DNA of 64,000 nucleotides from Flavobacterium azooxidireducens (GCF_023195775.1 NZ_CP096205.1:3431001-3495000); one strand, 5' to 3'. Counted from the first letter of the stretch, positions 53,210 through 63,764 are shown. Notes: generated by a model not told the origin, from the sequence alone. Numbers and translations are program-made.

Positions 53210-54349
53210 TCATTCTTCTTTCGTACTAAAAAACAACCATTCAATTGCTTTCGGAAATTCATCACTCCAATACACTTCGTTGTGTTTTCCCTGTTCGTTG
53301 ATGCTCAATCGCACTTTCATTTTATCATTTAACGCATCCTTTTTAAGTAATCGCTTTTTGAAATTCTTCACGTGATCAATCATCGTAGCACTTTCATCAC
53401 CGCCGGCATACAAGTAAATTCGGGTATCTTGTGGTTCATCCATATCTAAAAAAGACAATTTGATTTTTGGAACAACCCAAAGCGATGGCGAAAAAATCAT
53501 CAGTTTACCAAAGACTTCGGGATACATAATTCCACTAAAAATACTGACTAATCCACCCATTGAACTTCCGCCAATTCCTGTGAATTCACGTTCAGGTTTG
53601 GTTCTGAAATTTTCATCAATAAAGGGTTTCAATGTGTCGGTTAAAAAACGAATGTACTTTTTTCCTTGTCCGGTACCAAGAACCGTATTACCGACATTAT
53701 ACTCCAAAATTCGTTCACTATCAGCGTGCTCAACTGCAATAACAATGATTTTTCCAATGTTGTATTCAGCCATAACGGCTAACTTCTTATCAATTTCCCA
53801 GTTACCGTATTTTGCATTTTCATTGAATAAATTCTGGGCATCTTGCAAATACATTACCGGATAATGATCTTTTGAAGTCTCATAATCATACGGCAATAAA
53901 GCCCAAACTTTTCGTTTTTTATTCAACTGTGGAATTTCAAATTCTTCGGAAACTAAATGCACTTTTGGTAAAAAATTGGGTTTAAAAGGCAACCAATTGT
54001 GTCGCCATTTTGCTACGTGCTCCTTTTTAACACCGCTATGTTGTTTGCACGAACGATTTTCTGTCCGATTTCCGTATTTATCAATTTCAACTTCGCTCCA
54101 ATCTCCTCGCGTAAATTTGTATAAAAGTTCGTCGGGATACTTAAAATCATAAGGGAATTTATAATGATAAAGTCCTTTTCCGACCTTTTCCATTAGAAAT
54201 TTTTTGTCTTGCGTAATCCAATTGTTAAAATTTCCGGAAATATAAACCGGCCGATCGTCATCTTCATCGGTGGTTAAAAGTAAATTGAGTTGGGGTTCAA
54301 TAATTTCTTTTTCAGGCTGTTGGGGTAGTATATTTTCTGCTGGCTTCAT
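53210..54349 (-). CDS. Esterase D-like hydrolase with N-terminal CBM48-like domain
   Basis: 379 residues, no signal peptide. Residues ~20-110 resemble a CBM48/early-set domain (PVYISGNFNNWI, GLYHYKFPYDFKYPDELLYKF). Residues ~125-375 are a PF00756-type esterase with GIGGSSMGGLVSIFSG (Ser263), YAGGDES and KHNEVYW (candidate His). The combination is known from ferri-siderophore and carbohydrate esterases. It is the first gene of the minus-strand half of the cluster and the second esterase of the locus. Confidence 0.82.
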   Translation of the reverse strand: MKPAENILPQQPEKEIIEPQLNLLLTTDEDDDRPVYISGNFNNWITQDKKFLMEKVGKGLYHYKFPYDFKYPDELLYKFTRGDWSEVEIDKYGNRTENRSCKQHSGVKKEHVAKWRHNWLPFKPNFLPKVHLVSEEFEIPQLNKKRKVWALLPYDYETSKDHYPVMYLQDAQNLFNENAKYGNWEIDKKLAVMAEYNIGKIIVIAVEHADSERILEYNVGNTVLGTGQGKKYIRFLTDTLKPFIDENFRTKPEREFTGIGGSSMGGLVSIFSGIMYPEVFGKLMIFSPSLWVVPKIKLSFLDMDEPQDTRIYLYAGGDESATMIDHVKNFKKRLLKKDALNDKMKVRLSINEQGKHNEVYWSDEFPKAIEWLFFSTKEE

Positions 54350-54565
54350 TCAATTAATTAAATCGAAATTTTCATTCGTATTAAAAAGTAAATATAGCTT
54401 TTTGCATTGTGATTAAAAATATTTTTTAACAGAAATTCGATTAAAACAAAAATAGCTAGTATTTGAATGATTTTTTAATGAATAAATAATTTATGCTCAC
54501 TTTTTCAATCTAAAATCGCATTATTTTTAATAAATTAGCCACTTCAATTTTTACACAACAAACAA

Positions 54566-55648
54566 ATGAAAAATACAGCGTTAACGCACATTCACGAAAG
54601 TTTAGGAGCTAAATTAGTACCGTTTGCCGGATATAATATGCCGGTTCAATATGAAGGAGTAACTGTGGAACACGAGACAGTTCGCAACGGTGTTGGTGTT
54701 TTTGACGTATCTCATATGGGTGAATTTTTATTATCAGGTCCGAATGCGTTGGCTTTGATTCAAAAAGTAACTTCTAATGATGCATCTACTTTAACTATTG
54801 GTAGAGCTCAATACTCGTGTTTGCCTAATAATCAAGGTGGTATAGTTGATGATTTAATTGTTTATAAAATAAAAGAAGAGCAATATTTATTGGTTGTCAA
54901 TGCATCCAATATTGATAAAGATTGGGACTGGATTTCTTCACACAATGATTTAGGTGTGGAAATGAAAAACATTTCAGAAGATTATTCTTTATTGGCAATT
55001 CAAGGTCCAAAAGCGGTTGAAGCAATGCAATCATTGACATCAATCAATTTAGCTGAAATTAAATATTACCATTTTGAAGTAGCTGATTTTGCCGGAATTG
55101 AAAATGTAATCATTTCTGCAACAGGCTACACCGGTTCAGGTGGATTTGAAATTTATTGCAAAAATTCAGAAGTAGAACAAATTTGGAAGAAAGTTTTTGA
55201 AGCCGGAGCATCTTTCGGAATCAAACCAATCGGATTGGCTGCCAGAGATACATTACGTTTAGAAATGGGCTTTTGTTTGTATGGAAACGACATCAACGAC
55301 ACGACTTCGCCATTAGAAGCCGGTTTGGGTTGGATTACCAAATTCACAAAAGAATTTACCAATTCTGAAAACTTGAAAAAGCAAAAAGAAGAAGGCGTAA
55401 CCAAAAAATTAGTCGGTTTTGAATTGTTAGAAAGAGGAATTCCACGTCACGACTACGAAATTTTGGATGTTGAAGGAAATAACATCGGAATCGTAACTTC
55501 CGGAACGATGGCTCCTACTGTTGGAAAAGGAATCGGGATGGGTTATGTGAAAACTGAATTTTCAACTCCTGATTCTGAAATCTACATTCAAATCAGAAAT
55601 AATAAAGTAAAAGCGAAGGTTGTAAAAATGCCGTTTTACAAGAAATAA
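54566..55648 (+). CDS. gcvT: Aminomethyltransferase, glycine cleavage T-protein
   Basis: 360 residues, full length. Folate-binding motifs include [54 protein letters not shown] and the C-terminal [14 protein letters not shown]. It moves the aminomethyl carbon from the H-protein to tetrahydrofolate in glycine cleavage. The other gcv genes are not in the window. I looked upstream for a glycine riboswitch and saw none. Confidence 0.97.
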   Translation: MKNTALTHIHESLGAKLVPFAGYNMPVQYEGVTVEHETVRNGVGVFDVSHMGEFLLSGPNALALIQKVTSNDASTLTIGRAQYSCLPNNQGGIVDDLIVYKIKEEQYLLVVNASNIDKDWDWISSHNDLGVEMKNISEDYSLLAIQGPKAVEAMQSLTSINLAEIKYYHFEVADFAGIENVIISATGYTGSGGFEIYCKNSEVEQIWKKVFEAGASFGIKPIGLAARDTLRLEMGFCLYGNDINDTTSPLEAGLGWITKFTKEFTNSENLKKQKEEGVTKKLVGFELLERGIPRHDYEILDVEGNNIGIVTSGTMAPTVGKGIGMGYVKTEFSTPDSEIYIQIRNNKVKAKVVKMPFYKK

Positions 55649-55654
55649 AACATT

Positions 55655-55683
55655 TTGAAATAACGGTTTAAGTATTATTTTTG
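55655..55683 (+). promoter_or_regulatory. Promoter of the YebC gene
   Basis: TTG at 55655-55657, an 18-base spacer and TATTTTTG at 55676-55683 lie ~32 bases ahead of the start codon. Confidence 0.55.
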
Positions 55684-55714
55684 CACAACAAACAGAATAT
55701 TGAAATAAATAGAA

Positions 55715-56425
55715 ATGGGAAGAGCATTCGAATTTAGAAAAGCACGAAAAATGAAACGTTGGTCAGCAATGGCCAAAACGTTCACCAGAATAGGAAAAGA
55801 TATTGTAATGGCTGTGAAAGAAGGTGGGCCGAATGCGGAAACAAACTCTCGTTTGCGAGCCGTTATTCAGAATGCCAAGGCTGCCAATATGCCGAAAGAC
55901 AATGTTGAACGAGCAATTAAAAAAGCATCAGACAAAGACACAGCCAATTTTAAAGAAGTTTTGTTTGAAGGGTATGCTCCACACGGAATCGCTATTTTAA
56001 TTGAAACAGCCACAGACAATAATAATAGAACTGTGGCGAACATTAGAAGTTACTTCAACAAATGCAATGGAACTATGGGAACGCAAGGTTCAGTTGAATT
56101 TATGTTTGACCATACGTGTAATTTCAGAATTCCTGCTGAAGGTCAAAATGTAGAAGATTTAGAATTAGAAATGATTGATTTTGGTGTAGAAGAAATTTTT
56201 GCTGATGAAGACGGAATTCTAATGTATGCTCCTTTTGAAAGTTTTGGTGCCATTCAAAAAGAATTGGAAAACAGAAACATCGAAATTTTATCGTCCGGAT
56301 TTGAAAGAATTCCGCAAATTACCAAAGAAGTCACTGCAGAACAAATGGCTGATGTTGAAAAATTATTAGAAAAAATTGAAGAAGATGATGATGTGATGAA
56401 TGTGTATCACACGATGCAGGAATAG
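55715..56425 (+). CDS. YebC/PmpR family protein (TACO1-like)
   Basis: 236 residues, full length. The N-terminal MGRAFEFRKARKMKRWSAMA and NMPKDNVERAIKK are family signatures, and the acidic C-terminus (EEDDDVMNVYHTM) is typical. The family binds nucleic acid and is described both as a transcription regulator and as a factor that relieves ribosome stalling at proline stretches. Single gene with its own promoter and terminator. Confidence 0.95.
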   Translation: MGRAFEFRKARKMKRWSAMAKTFTRIGKDIVMAVKEGGPNAETNSRLRAVIQNAKAANMPKDNVERAIKKASDKDTANFKEVLFEGYAPHGIAILIETATDNNNRTVANIRSYFNKCNGTMGTQGSVEFMFDHTCNFRIPAEGQNVEDLELEMIDFGVEEIFADEDGILMYAPFESFGAIQKELENRNIEILSSGFERIPQITKEVTAEQMADVEKLLEKIEEDDDVMNVYHTMQE

Positions 56426-56451
56426 TTCCTTTCTCACTTACAGATTAATTT

Positions 56452-56475
56452 AAAACTCTCTTTTTAGAGAGTTTT
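56452..56475 (+). terminator. Terminator after the YebC gene
   Basis: AAAACTCTCT (56452-56461) and AGAGAGTTTT (56466-56475) form a 10-bp stem with a TTTT loop and a following T-run. Confidence 0.85.
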
Positions 56476-56552
56476 TTTAGTTTTTAAGAACAATTTAAAA
56501 TTATAGATTGTTCAACTATTATCAAATTATAAATTACTTACTTTACAAAAAA

Positions 56553-58337
56553 ATGGCTAGATTTAAAGAAAATGATTTGCTTAAAGCAAAAATAAGTGCC
56601 TCCTCGCTTAGTAAAGCCTTACTTATATTCAAATATGCCGATACGCATCGATGGAAATTTTTAATCGGATTAATTTTTCTTTTGTTAACAGGTGGAACAG
56701 CATTGGCTTTTCCAAAATTAATGGGAATGCTAGTTGATTGTGTCAAAGACAAAGATTTAGATGCTGCAAATAATGTAGCTTTGGGATTAATTGCTATTTT
56801 ATTTCTACAGTCCTTTTTCTCGTTTTTTAGAGTGTATTTATTTGTGAATTTCACCGAAAATACATTAGCTAATCTTCGTTTGGCTCTATATACCAATTTG
56901 ATAAAATTACCCATGACATTCTTTTCTCAAAAACGAGTGGGCGAATTAAATAGCCGAATTAGTTCAGACATCAATCAAATCCAGGATACACTTACAACTA
57001 CTATAGCAGAATTTTTAAGACAATTCATCTTAATTATTGGTGGTGTAATCTTGCTCGCCAGCGAAAGCATAAAATTAACTTTAATGATGTTGGCAGTGGT
57101 TCCGCTAGTGGCTGTAGCAGCAGTTATTTTTGGACGTTTTATTCGAAAATATTCAAAAAAAGTGCAGGATTCCGTAGCCGAAAGTCAAGTTATTGTAGAA
57201 GAAACATTGCAAGGAATAAGCAACGTTAAAGCGTTTGCCAACGAATGGTATGAAATTGCACGCTACCGTGGAAAAATAAGCGAAATTGTTTCCATAGCAA
57301 TCAAAGGCGGACAATATAGAGGTTATTTTGCTTCTTTCATTATTTTCTGTTTGTTTGGTGCTATTGTAGCTGTGGTTTGGTATGGAGTTACTTTAAGTAT
57401 AAATGGAGAAATGACTGTTGGTCAATTAATTACATTTGTGTTGTATTCCACTTTTGTTGGAGCTTCTTTTGGAGGAATTGCCGAATTGTATGCTCAAATT
57501 CAAAAGGCGGTTGGAGCTACTGAACGTGTTTTTGAACTGTTGAATGAACAACCGGAAAACATCAATGGCAACCAACCGAAACTAACAGAAAAAATTCAAG
57601 GTAATGTAACCTTCAAAAATGTAGGATTCAGTTATCCGTCACGAAAAGAAATTGAAGTACTCAAAGGGGTAAGTTTTTCTGTGAAATTTGGTCAAAAAAT
57701 TGCATTAGTTGGTCCAAGTGGTGCAGGAAAATCAACAATTTCTGCTTTGTTACTTCGTTTTTATGATTTGAATTCAGGTGAAATTATCATCGATAATAAA
57801 AGTATTTACGACTACGATCTAGAACAATTACGCGGTAATATGAGTATTGTGCCGCAAGATGTTATCTTATTTGGTGGTAGCATCAAAGAAAACATTGCTT
57901 ATGGTAAACCGGATGCTTCTTTTGAAGAAATTCAAATGGTGGCAAAACAAGCGAATGCCTTAGAATTTATTAATGGTTTTCCTGAACAATTTGAAACATT
58001 GGTGGGAGAACGTGGCATTAAATTATCTGGTGGACAGCGGCAACGTATTGCAATTGCTAGAGCTTTATTAAAAAACCCAAGTATATTGATATTGGATGAA
58101 GCTACTTCTTCATTAGATAGTGAAAGTGAAAAACTCGTTCAGGAAGCCTTAGAAACTTTAATGAAAGGAAGAACCAGCATAATCATCGCTCACCGATTAG
58201 CTACTATTAGAAGTGCTGATAATATCTTAGTGTTGAATAACGGAATCATTTCTGAGCAAGGAACACACAAAGAACTCTTAGAAATTGAAAGTGGAATTTA
58301 TAAAAATTTAAGCAATCTTCAATTTTCGGAATATTAA
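56553..58337 (+). CDS. MsbA-like ABC exporter (membrane and ATPase domains fused)
   Basis: 594 residues from the ATG at 56553; an upstream ATG at 56508 adds 15 residues with no family match. Six membrane helices (~35-330) are followed by an ATPase domain with GPSGAGKST (Walker A, 387-395), LSGGQRQRIA (signature, from 491), ILILDEATSS (Walker B) and IAHRL (switch His). It probably works as a homodimer that flips lipids or exports drugs. The short gap to the next gene (65 bp) allows co-transcription. Confidence 0.92.
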   Translation: MARFKENDLLKAKISASSLSKALLIFKYADTHRWKFLIGLIFLLLTGGTALAFPKLMGMLVDCVKDKDLDAANNVALGLIAILFLQSFFSFFRVYLFVNFTENTLANLRLALYTNLIKLPMTFFSQKRVGELNSRISSDINQIQDTLTTTIAEFLRQFILIIGGVILLASESIKLTLMMLAVVPLVAVAAVIFGRFIRKYSKKVQDSVAESQVIVEETLQGISNVKAFANEWYEIARYRGKISEIVSIAIKGGQYRGYFASFIIFCLFGAIVAVVWYGVTLSINGEMTVGQLITFVLYSTFVGASFGGIAELYAQIQKAVGATERVFELLNEQPENINGNQPKLTEKIQGNVTFKNVGFSYPSRKEIEVLKGVSFSVKFGQKIALVGPSGAGKSTISALLLRFYDLNSGEIIIDNKSIYDYDLEQLRGNMSIVPQDVILFGGSIKENIAYGKPDASFEEIQMVAKQANALEFINGFPEQFETLVGERGIKLSGGQRQRIAIARALLKNPSILILDEATSSLDSESEKLVQEALETLMKGRTSIIIAHRLATIRSADNILVLNNGIISEQGTHKELLEIESGIYKNLSNLQFSEY

Positions 58338-58402
58338 TTGCAATAGAATTTTATAATAAATAGAATTTAAAATCATTAAATTACCATAAACGAATTTTTA
58401 AA

Positions 58403-59344
58403 ATGAATAAAATTATAATTCTTCTTGTTTTATCGCTCTTTTTAAAGGGTTGTAATACTACGAAAGATACTAAAATTGACGATTATGTTTTTAAACGAAA
58501 ACAAGAAAAATCAAAATATATTAAAGCATATAATGAAACACTAAAGCTTTGGAAAATTCCTTTTCAGGAAGAAAATATCATTACAAGCTACGGAACTGCT
58601 CATGTTATTATTAGTGGACCAAAAAATGCAGAACCATTGGTTTTGTTGCATGGAATGGATGCCAGTTCAACCATGTGGTATCCAAACATCAAAGCATTAT
58701 CAAAAAATCACCGTGTGTATGCCATTGATTTTTTAATGGAACCCGGCAAATCTGTTTCGTGCGGAGAAACTATTTCAAAAGAAGAAACCATTGCTTGGTA
58801 TAATGAAATTTTTAAACATTATAATTTAAAAAAAATCAAATTAGTAGGTGCTTCTCGCGGAGGTTGGTTGGCAACTTTATTAGCTACTCAAGAAAACAGT
58901 AATATCAGCAAAATGGTTTTGTTGAGTCCGGCACAGACGTTAGAAAATTTAGACAAAATGCACAAAGCTTCTTCTGCACTGATGTTTAAACTTTTTCCTA
59001 ACAAGAAAAAATTAGAAAACACGTTAAATGCTTTTGCTTTTTATCCTGAAAAAATTGATCCAATTTATAAGAATCAATTTTTTTTAGCCAACAAATTTGC
59101 CAAAACGAATATGAGTTTCATACAAATGCAACCATTTTCTAAAGAAGAAATTGAAAAAATTACAATTCCCGTTTTAATTATGATTGGTGATCATGATATT
59201 GTTAATTCTGAAAAAAGTTTAGAAAAAGGAAAAGAACTTCTACCAAAAGGAGAAATGATAACCATTGAGAATGCAGGTCACTTTTTAACTATCGATCAAC
59301 CTGAAGTGGTGAATCAAAAAATGATTGAATTTTTAGAAAAATAA
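58403..59344 (+). CDS. Alpha/beta-hydrolase lipoprotein
   Basis: 313 residues. The lipobox FLKGC puts the lipid Cys at 17. A classical alpha/beta hydrolase follows: LLHGMDASS (oxyanion loop), GASRGG with Ser151, the acid in IGDHDIV (Asp263 or Asp265) and His293 in NAGHFL. The enzyme is periplasmic or surface-bound, and its substrate is not predictable. It lies after the ABC exporter and before a bidirectional terminator. Confidence 0.85.
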   Translation: MNKIIILLVLSLFLKGCNTTKDTKIDDYVFKRKQEKSKYIKAYNETLKLWKIPFQEENIITSYGTAHVIISGPKNAEPLVLLHGMDASSTMWYPNIKALSKNHRVYAIDFLMEPGKSVSCGETISKEETIAWYNEIFKHYNLKKIKLVGASRGGWLATLLATQENSNISKMVLLSPAQTLENLDKMHKASSALMFKLFPNKKKLENTLNAFAFYPEKIDPIYKNQFFLANKFAKTNMSFIQMQPFSKEEIEKITIPVLIMIGDHDIVNSEKSLEKGKELLPKGEMITIENAGHFLTIDQPEVVNQKMIEFLEK

Positions 59345-59367
59345 TTTGTGAAAATTGAATATAAATA

Positions 59368-59398
59368 AAAAACTCCAAGCTATTAACTTGGAGTTTTT
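59368..59398. terminator. Bidirectional terminator between converging genes
   Basis: AAAAACTCCAAG (59368-59379), a 7-nt loop and CTTGGAGTTTTT (59387-59398). It serves the lipoprotein gene (plus) and possibly the cysteine-synthase-type gene (minus). Confidence 0.88.
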
Positions 59399-59424
59399 CT
59401 ATATTTCTTTATTCTATTCTCTTC

Positions 59425-60465
59425 TTACTTAATAAATTCTATCTTCTGAACTTCTTCCATATTTACACTGTCAAAGAAGCCTTGTTCACTCATCCAATCA
59501 TCGCTAAACACTTTACTCATATAACGTGAGCCGTGATCAGGAAAGATTACAATAACGTTGGAATTGACATCAAATTCACCTTCTTCGGCAAATTGTCTGA
59601 TGGCTTGCACTACAGCACCGGAAGTATAACCTACAAATAAGCCTTCTTTAACGGCAATTTCTCTTGTTGTATGTGCACTTTCTTCGTCGGTAACTTTGAT
59701 AAACTTATCAATAATATCAAAATCTGTTGCGGTTGGAATTAAATTTTTACCCAAACCTTCAATACGGTAAGGATAAATTTCTTCGTTATCAAACTCTTTT
59801 GTTTCGTGGTATTTTTTCAATACTGAACCATACGCATCAACACCTAGAATTCTAATATTTGGATTTTTTTCTTTTAAAAATTTTGCGGCTCCTGATAATG
59901 TTCCGCCTGTTCCACTACAGGCAATTAAGTGTGTAATTTGACCACTGGTTTGTTCCCAAATTTCAGGTCCGGTACTTTTATAGTGAGCATCAATATTCAA
60001 CTGATTAAAATATTGATTAATATAAATTGAACCTTTGGTTTCTTCATGCAAACGTTTTGCTACGTTGTAATAAGAGCGTTCATCATCGGCAGAAACGTGA
60101 GCAGGACAAACATATACCTTCGCTCCCATGCTTCGCAACATATCAATTTTGTCACGTGATGATTTTGAACTCACAGCCAAAATGCAGTTGTATCCTTTAA
60201 TGATACTAACCATCGCTAAGCTAAATCCTGTATTTCCGGAGGTTGTTTCAATAATAGTATCTCCCGGAGAAAGTATACCTTGCCTTTCAGCTTCTTCAAT
60301 AATGTAAAGTGCAATTCTATCTTTGGTTGAATGACCAGGGTTGAACGATTCAACCTTTGCATAAAAATTACCTTCTAAATTCTCTGTAATTCTATTGAGT
60401 TTAATTAATGGCGTATTTCCAATTAAATCCAATACACTATTATAAGCTTTTATCTGTTCTTTCAT
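59425..60465 (-). CDS. Cysteine synthase / cystathionine beta-synthase-like PLP enzyme
   Basis: 346 residues from the ATG at 60465; an ATG at 60483 would add six. Fold type II PLP enzyme: Lys48 in [11 protein letters not shown] binds PLP, TTSGNTG (74-80) holds the substrate carboxylate and [11 protein letters not shown] the phosphate. The length and C-terminal [18 protein letters not shown] resemble cystathionine beta-synthase-type proteins without a CBS domain. It probably makes cysteine or cystathionine, and the acceptor cannot be settled by sequence alone. Confidence 0.88.
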   Translation of the reverse strand: MKEQIKAYNSVLDLIGNTPLIKLNRITENLEGNFYAKVESFNPGHSTKDRIALYIIEEAERQGILSPGDTIIETTSGNTGFSLAMVSIIKGYNCILAVSSKSSRDKIDMLRSMGAKVYVCPAHVSADDERSYYNVAKRLHEETKGSIYINQYFNQLNIDAHYKSTGPEIWEQTSGQITHLIACSGTGGTLSGAAKFLKEKNPNIRILGVDAYGSVLKKYHETKEFDNEEIYPYRIEGLGKNLIPTATDFDIIDKFIKVTDEESAHTTREIAVKEGLFVGYTSGAVVQAIRQFAEEGEFDVNSNVIVIFPDHGSRYMSKVFSDDWMSEQGFFDSVNMEEVQKIEFIK

Positions 60466-60521
60466 AAAAAATATGTTAGTCAAGGCAAACTTTTCTTGTT
60501 TTTGGAAACCTTAAAACCTTG

Positions 60522-60552
60522 CAAATTTATAAAAAAAAATTTTATTTTTCAA
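60522..60552 (-). promoter_or_regulatory. Promoter of the cysteine-synthase-type gene
   Basis: The minus strand has TTG at 60550-60552, a 20-base spacer and TAAATTTG at 60522-60529, about 57 bases ahead of the start codon. The -33 part lies within the end of the S9 peptidase gene. Confidence 0.5.
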
Positions 60553-62671
60553 TTCCTTCTAAATCTAAAAGAAAACTAAACTCTTTTGCGAGCTCTTTTA
60601 AAGCTTCAAATCTTCCTGAAGCCCCACCATGACCCGCATCCATGTTTGTATCTAAAAATAATAAATTTTTATCAGTTTTTATTGTACGTAATTTGGCCAC
60701 CCACTTCGCCGGTTCCCAATATTGCACCTGAGAATCGTGTAATCCGGTGGTAACCAACATATTCGGATAATCTTGTGCTTTTAAATTGTCGTATGGCGAA
60801 TACGACTTCATATAATCATAATATTCTTTGTCATTCGGATTTCCCCACTCGTCATACTCACCCGTAGTCAACGGAATCGTATCATCCAACATCGTCGTTA
60901 CCACATCTACAAAAGGAACACCAGCTAAAACTCCGTTATACAATTCCGGAGCCATATTCACTACCGCACCCATCAATAATCCTCCGGCAGATCCGCCTTG
61001 AGCATATAATTTTTTAGGATTGGTATATTTTTGATCAATCAAAAACTTTGAACAATCAATAAAATCGGTAAACGTATTTTTCTTTTTCAATAATTTTCCA
61101 TCTTCATACCATTGACGCCCCATATCTTCTCCTCCACGTATGTGAGCAATCGCATAAATAAAACCTCTATCTAATAAACTTAAAATCGTAGAATCAAAAT
61201 TTGGTTCCATCGAATGTCCGTACGAACCATACGCATATTGCAATAACGGATTATTTCCGTCTTTTTTCACTTCTTTGCGATAAACTAACGAAATCGGGAT
61301 TTTTGTACCATCCATCGCTGTAGCCCAAACGCGTTCTTCTTTATAATTGTTTTTATCAAACTTTCCACCCAAAACAGCTTGTTCTTTCATCACTTGTTTG
61401 GTTTTGGTTCTCATGTTAAAATCAATCACAGAAGACGGTGTAGCCAATGATTGATAACCATAACGCAGAATTTCTGTATCAAAATCAACGTTTGTTCCCA
61501 CATAAGCCGAATACGTTTCAATTTCAAAAGGCAAATAATATTCACCACCACTCCACGGCATAATGCGAATTTTATTCAAACCATTCGAACGCTCTTCCAC
61601 CACCAAATAATTTCTGAAAATCTCAATTCCTTCAATTAAAACAGCATCGTTGTGTGGAATCACATCTACCCAATTATCAGATGTTGTCGCCGTATCCGGA
61701 GTTTTCATCACCTTAAAATTGGTGGAATTATCTTTATTCGTTACAATATAAAAATGATTGTCAAAATGCGAAATATTGTATTCCAAACCTCTCGTTCGAG
61801 GATGAAAAACTTTAAATTTTTCTGCCGGTTTATTAGCATCCAAAAACTGAAATTCCGACGTCAACGTACTGCTACTGTTAATAACTAAGAATTTCTTAGA
61901 TTTTGTTTTCGCTATATAAATGTTGAATGTTTCGTCTTTTTCAAAATAAACCAACTCAGCCTTTTTTACATCAGCACCCAAAACGTGTTTGTGAATTTTA
62001 TCCGAACGCAACGTAACTTTGTCTTTACTTGAATAAAACAACGTTTTATTATCATTTGCCCAAACGGCACTTCCACTCACATTTTCAATTTTATCAGCCA
62101 AAATTTCGCCGGTTTCCAAATTCTTAACCTGAATCGTATAAATTCTTCTTCCGGTTAAATCAGTTGCAAACGAAGCCAATTTGTTGTCCTCACTCACATT
62201 CAATCCACCCAAATTAAAATAAGATTGTCCTTTTGCCATTTCATTACAATCAAACAAAATCTCTTCTTTAGCAGTCAAACTTCCCTTTTTTCTCGAATAA
62301 ATCGGATATTCTTTCCCCGTTTCATACTTCACAATGTAATAATATCCATTGTACAAATACGGAACCGACTCATCATCTTCCTTAATTCTTGACTTCATTT
62401 CCTCAAACAAATCTTTCTGAAAAGCCTGTGTGTGAGCCGTCATTTTTTGATAATATTCATTCTCATCTTTCAGATACTGAATCACTTCCGGATTTTCTCG
62501 GTCATTCAACCAATAATACGGATCTACTCGTTTATCTCCATGTTTTTCAAGAACGGTATCTTTTTTTGCAGCCATTGGCGGCACTATATTTTCTGACATA
62601 TTAGCTTCTTTTTTTTGACAAGAAGTTGCAAAAATAACACAAACTAAACTTAACGATAACCATTTATTCAT
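60542..62671 (-). CDS. S9 prolyl oligopeptidase / oligopeptidase B-like peptidase, lipoprotein
   Basis: 709 residues. A lipobox FATSC (Cys about 18) indicates a lipid anchor. Residues ~30-430 form the seven-bladed propeller ([18 protein letters not shown] at the front) and ~440-709 the catalytic hydrolase domain with GGSAGG (Ser561), HDSQVQYW (Asp646) and DAGHGG (His681). A full-length S9A enzyme that cuts short peptides, probably in the periplasm. It is divergent from ybaB with a 70-bp gap. Confidence 0.92.
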   Translation of the reverse strand: MNKWLSLSLVCVIFATSCQKKEANMSENIVPPMAAKKDTVLEKHGDKRVDPYYWLNDRENPEVIQYLKDENEYYQKMTAHTQAFQKDLFEEMKSRIKEDDESVPYLYNGYYYIVKYETGKEYPIYSRKKGSLTAKEEILFDCNEMAKGQSYFNLGGLNVSEDNKLASFATDLTGRRIYTIQVKNLETGEILADKIENVSGSAVWANDNKTLFYSSKDKVTLRSDKIHKHVLGADVKKAELVYFEKDETFNIYIAKTKSKKFLVINSSSTLTSEFQFLDANKPAEKFKVFHPRTRGLEYNISHFDNHFYIVTNKDNSTNFKVMKTPDTATTSDNWVDVIPHNDAVLIEGIEIFRNYLVVEERSNGLNKIRIMPWSGGEYYLPFEIETYSAYVGTNVDFDTEILRYGYQSLATPSSVIDFNMRTKTKQVMKEQAVLGGKFDKNNYKEERVWATAMDGTKIPISLVYRKEVKKDGNNPLLQYAYGSYGHSMEPNFDSTILSLLDRGFIYAIAHIRGGEDMGRQWYEDGKLLKKKNTFTDFIDCSKFLIDQKYTNPKKLYAQGGSAGGLLMGAVVNMAPELYNGVLAGVPFVDVVTTMLDDTIPLTTGEYDEWGNPNDKEYYDYMKSYSPYDNLKAQDYPNMLVTTGLHDSQVQYWEPAKWVAKLRTIKTDKNLLFLDTNMDAGHGGASGRFEALKELAKEFSFLLDLEGIEK

Positions 62672-62688
62672 AAAAAAATTATTTATTC

Positions 62689-62714
62689 AAAACTATGCAA
62701 TTTACTACATTTGC
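62689..62714. promoter_or_regulatory. Divergent -7 boxes between the S9 peptidase and YbaB genes
   Basis: The minus strand reads TAGTTTTG at 62689-62696 and the plus strand TACATTTG at 62707-62714. Both fit TAnnTTTG and are 11 bp apart, so the two promoters must overlap. No clear TTG was found for either. Confidence 0.45.
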
Positions 62715-62741
62715 AGTTCTAAAACCATAAAAATTATCAAC

Positions 62742-63068
62742 ATGTTTGGAGACCTAATGGGAATGATGGGAAAACTTAAAGAAACCCAACAAAAAATCGA
62801 AGAAACCAAAAAACGTTTAGACCACGTTTTGATAGACGAACAAAGCAATGACGGGCTTTTAAAGGTAACTTTAACTGCAAATCGCACGATAAAATCAATC
62901 GATGTTCACCCAACTTTGCTCGAAGACAAAGAGCAATTAGAAGATTATTTGATTTTGGTTATGAACAAAGCCATCGAAAAAGCAACCAACGTAAACGAAA
63001 CAGAACTCGCCGCAGTCGCCAAAGACGGCATGCCAAACATCCCCGGAATGGATATGTTCAACAAATAA
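62742..63068 (+). CDS. YbaB/EbfC family nucleoid-associated protein
   Basis: 108 residues, full length. [22 protein letters not shown], the central beta part [20 protein letters not shown] and a C-terminal [11 protein letters not shown] are typical of the family. Forms a DNA-binding tweezer-like dimer. In many bacteria it lies by dnaX-recR, but here it stands alone. Confidence 0.93.
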   Translation: MFGDLMGMMGKLKETQQKIEETKKRLDHVLIDEQSNDGLLKVTLTANRTIKSIDVHPTLLEDKEQLEDYLILVMNKAIEKATNVNETELAAVAKDGMPNIPGMDMFNK

Positions 63069-63154
63069 CAGACAACGGATAACAGATAACTTTTTTCAAG
63101 AAGCGAATGGCTAGGGCTTTTTCAGTAATCCATTTTCCCGCTTTCCGTTCCAAT

Positions 63155-63187
63155 ATCTTTGGCAAAGTTAAAAACTTTGCCAAAGAT
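63155..63187. repeat. Perfect 15-bp inverted repeat
   Basis: ATCTTTGGCAAAGTT (63155-63169), AAA and AACTTTGCCAAAGAT (63173-63187). It is flanked by segments resembling further dispersed repeats (GGCTAGGGC near 63109 and ATCGGGGCTAG near 63200). There is no T-run, so it is probably a repeat element rather than a terminator. Confidence 0.75.
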
Positions 63188-63260
63188 GATTTCCACTGCA
63201 ATCGGGGCTAGAAAGTAAACCATTTAAAAATCGCTTTTCAAAATTAATTTTAGGTTTTAT

Positions 63261-63764
63261 TTATCCTTTTAAACTCTTTTTAATTGTTCTTTTTAATTTT
63301 CTATTATTACTTTTTAAAACTACAACACCACAAGTTGCAGAAGTACCAAACACTGAAACTGCCTTATCACCTTCAATTATTTCAATCGAATCGATAGAGA
63401 TACTATTAAAATAGTTAAGAATTATACTGTTTTTTGGATATTGATTTAAGTCAATTAACCTAGTACTATTTTTTTGAGTTAATACAAAAATAATTTTGCA
63501 TTTTGCTCCCTTTTTAATACCATCGGACACATCTTCTCCTTCATCAACTTTAATTACAATTCTTTCTGAAATATCTGGTTTTGAAACAATTGAGTCAGAT
63601 TTAATTTTTTCAATAATCTTCTTAATTTTTTCTTCTTTAGAATTAATTTGTTTCAATTCATTAATCCATTCTAAATTCTTTCTTTTAGAAACTAGTGAAT
63701 CAATATTTTGTCCAATGCATAAGAAAGAAAAAAATAGCGTGCTAAGTAGAGATATTGTTTTCAT
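63261..63764 (-). CDS. Small secreted protein with TonB-receptor-plug-like C-terminus
   Basis: 167 residues. The signal peptide is about 1-18 (ending CIGQ). The middle is a Lys/Glu-rich helical part. The C-terminal ~60 residues (SIDSIEIIEGDKAVSVFGTSATCGVVVLKS) match the plug-domain pattern where a conflict strand IEV-KG-AA-YG-GVI is seen. Such plug-like modules without a barrel occur in Bacteroidota sensor-protease and carboxypeptidase-like proteins. Its function is unknown. Confidence 0.6.
   Translation of the reverse strand: MKTISLLSTLFFSFLCIGQNIDSLVSKRKNLEWINELKQINSKEEKIKKIIEKIKSDSIVSKPDISERIVIKVDEGEDVSDGIKKGAKCKIIFVLTQKNSTRLIDLNQYPKNSIILNYFNSISIDSIEIIEGDKAVSVFGTSATCGVVVLKSNNRKLKRTIKKSLKG

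Noticed and set aside
54350..54565. Possible glycine riboswitch upstream of gcvT
   Set aside because: The 216-bp gap is A/T-rich and shows no paired GGAG-type stems of a glycine aptamer.
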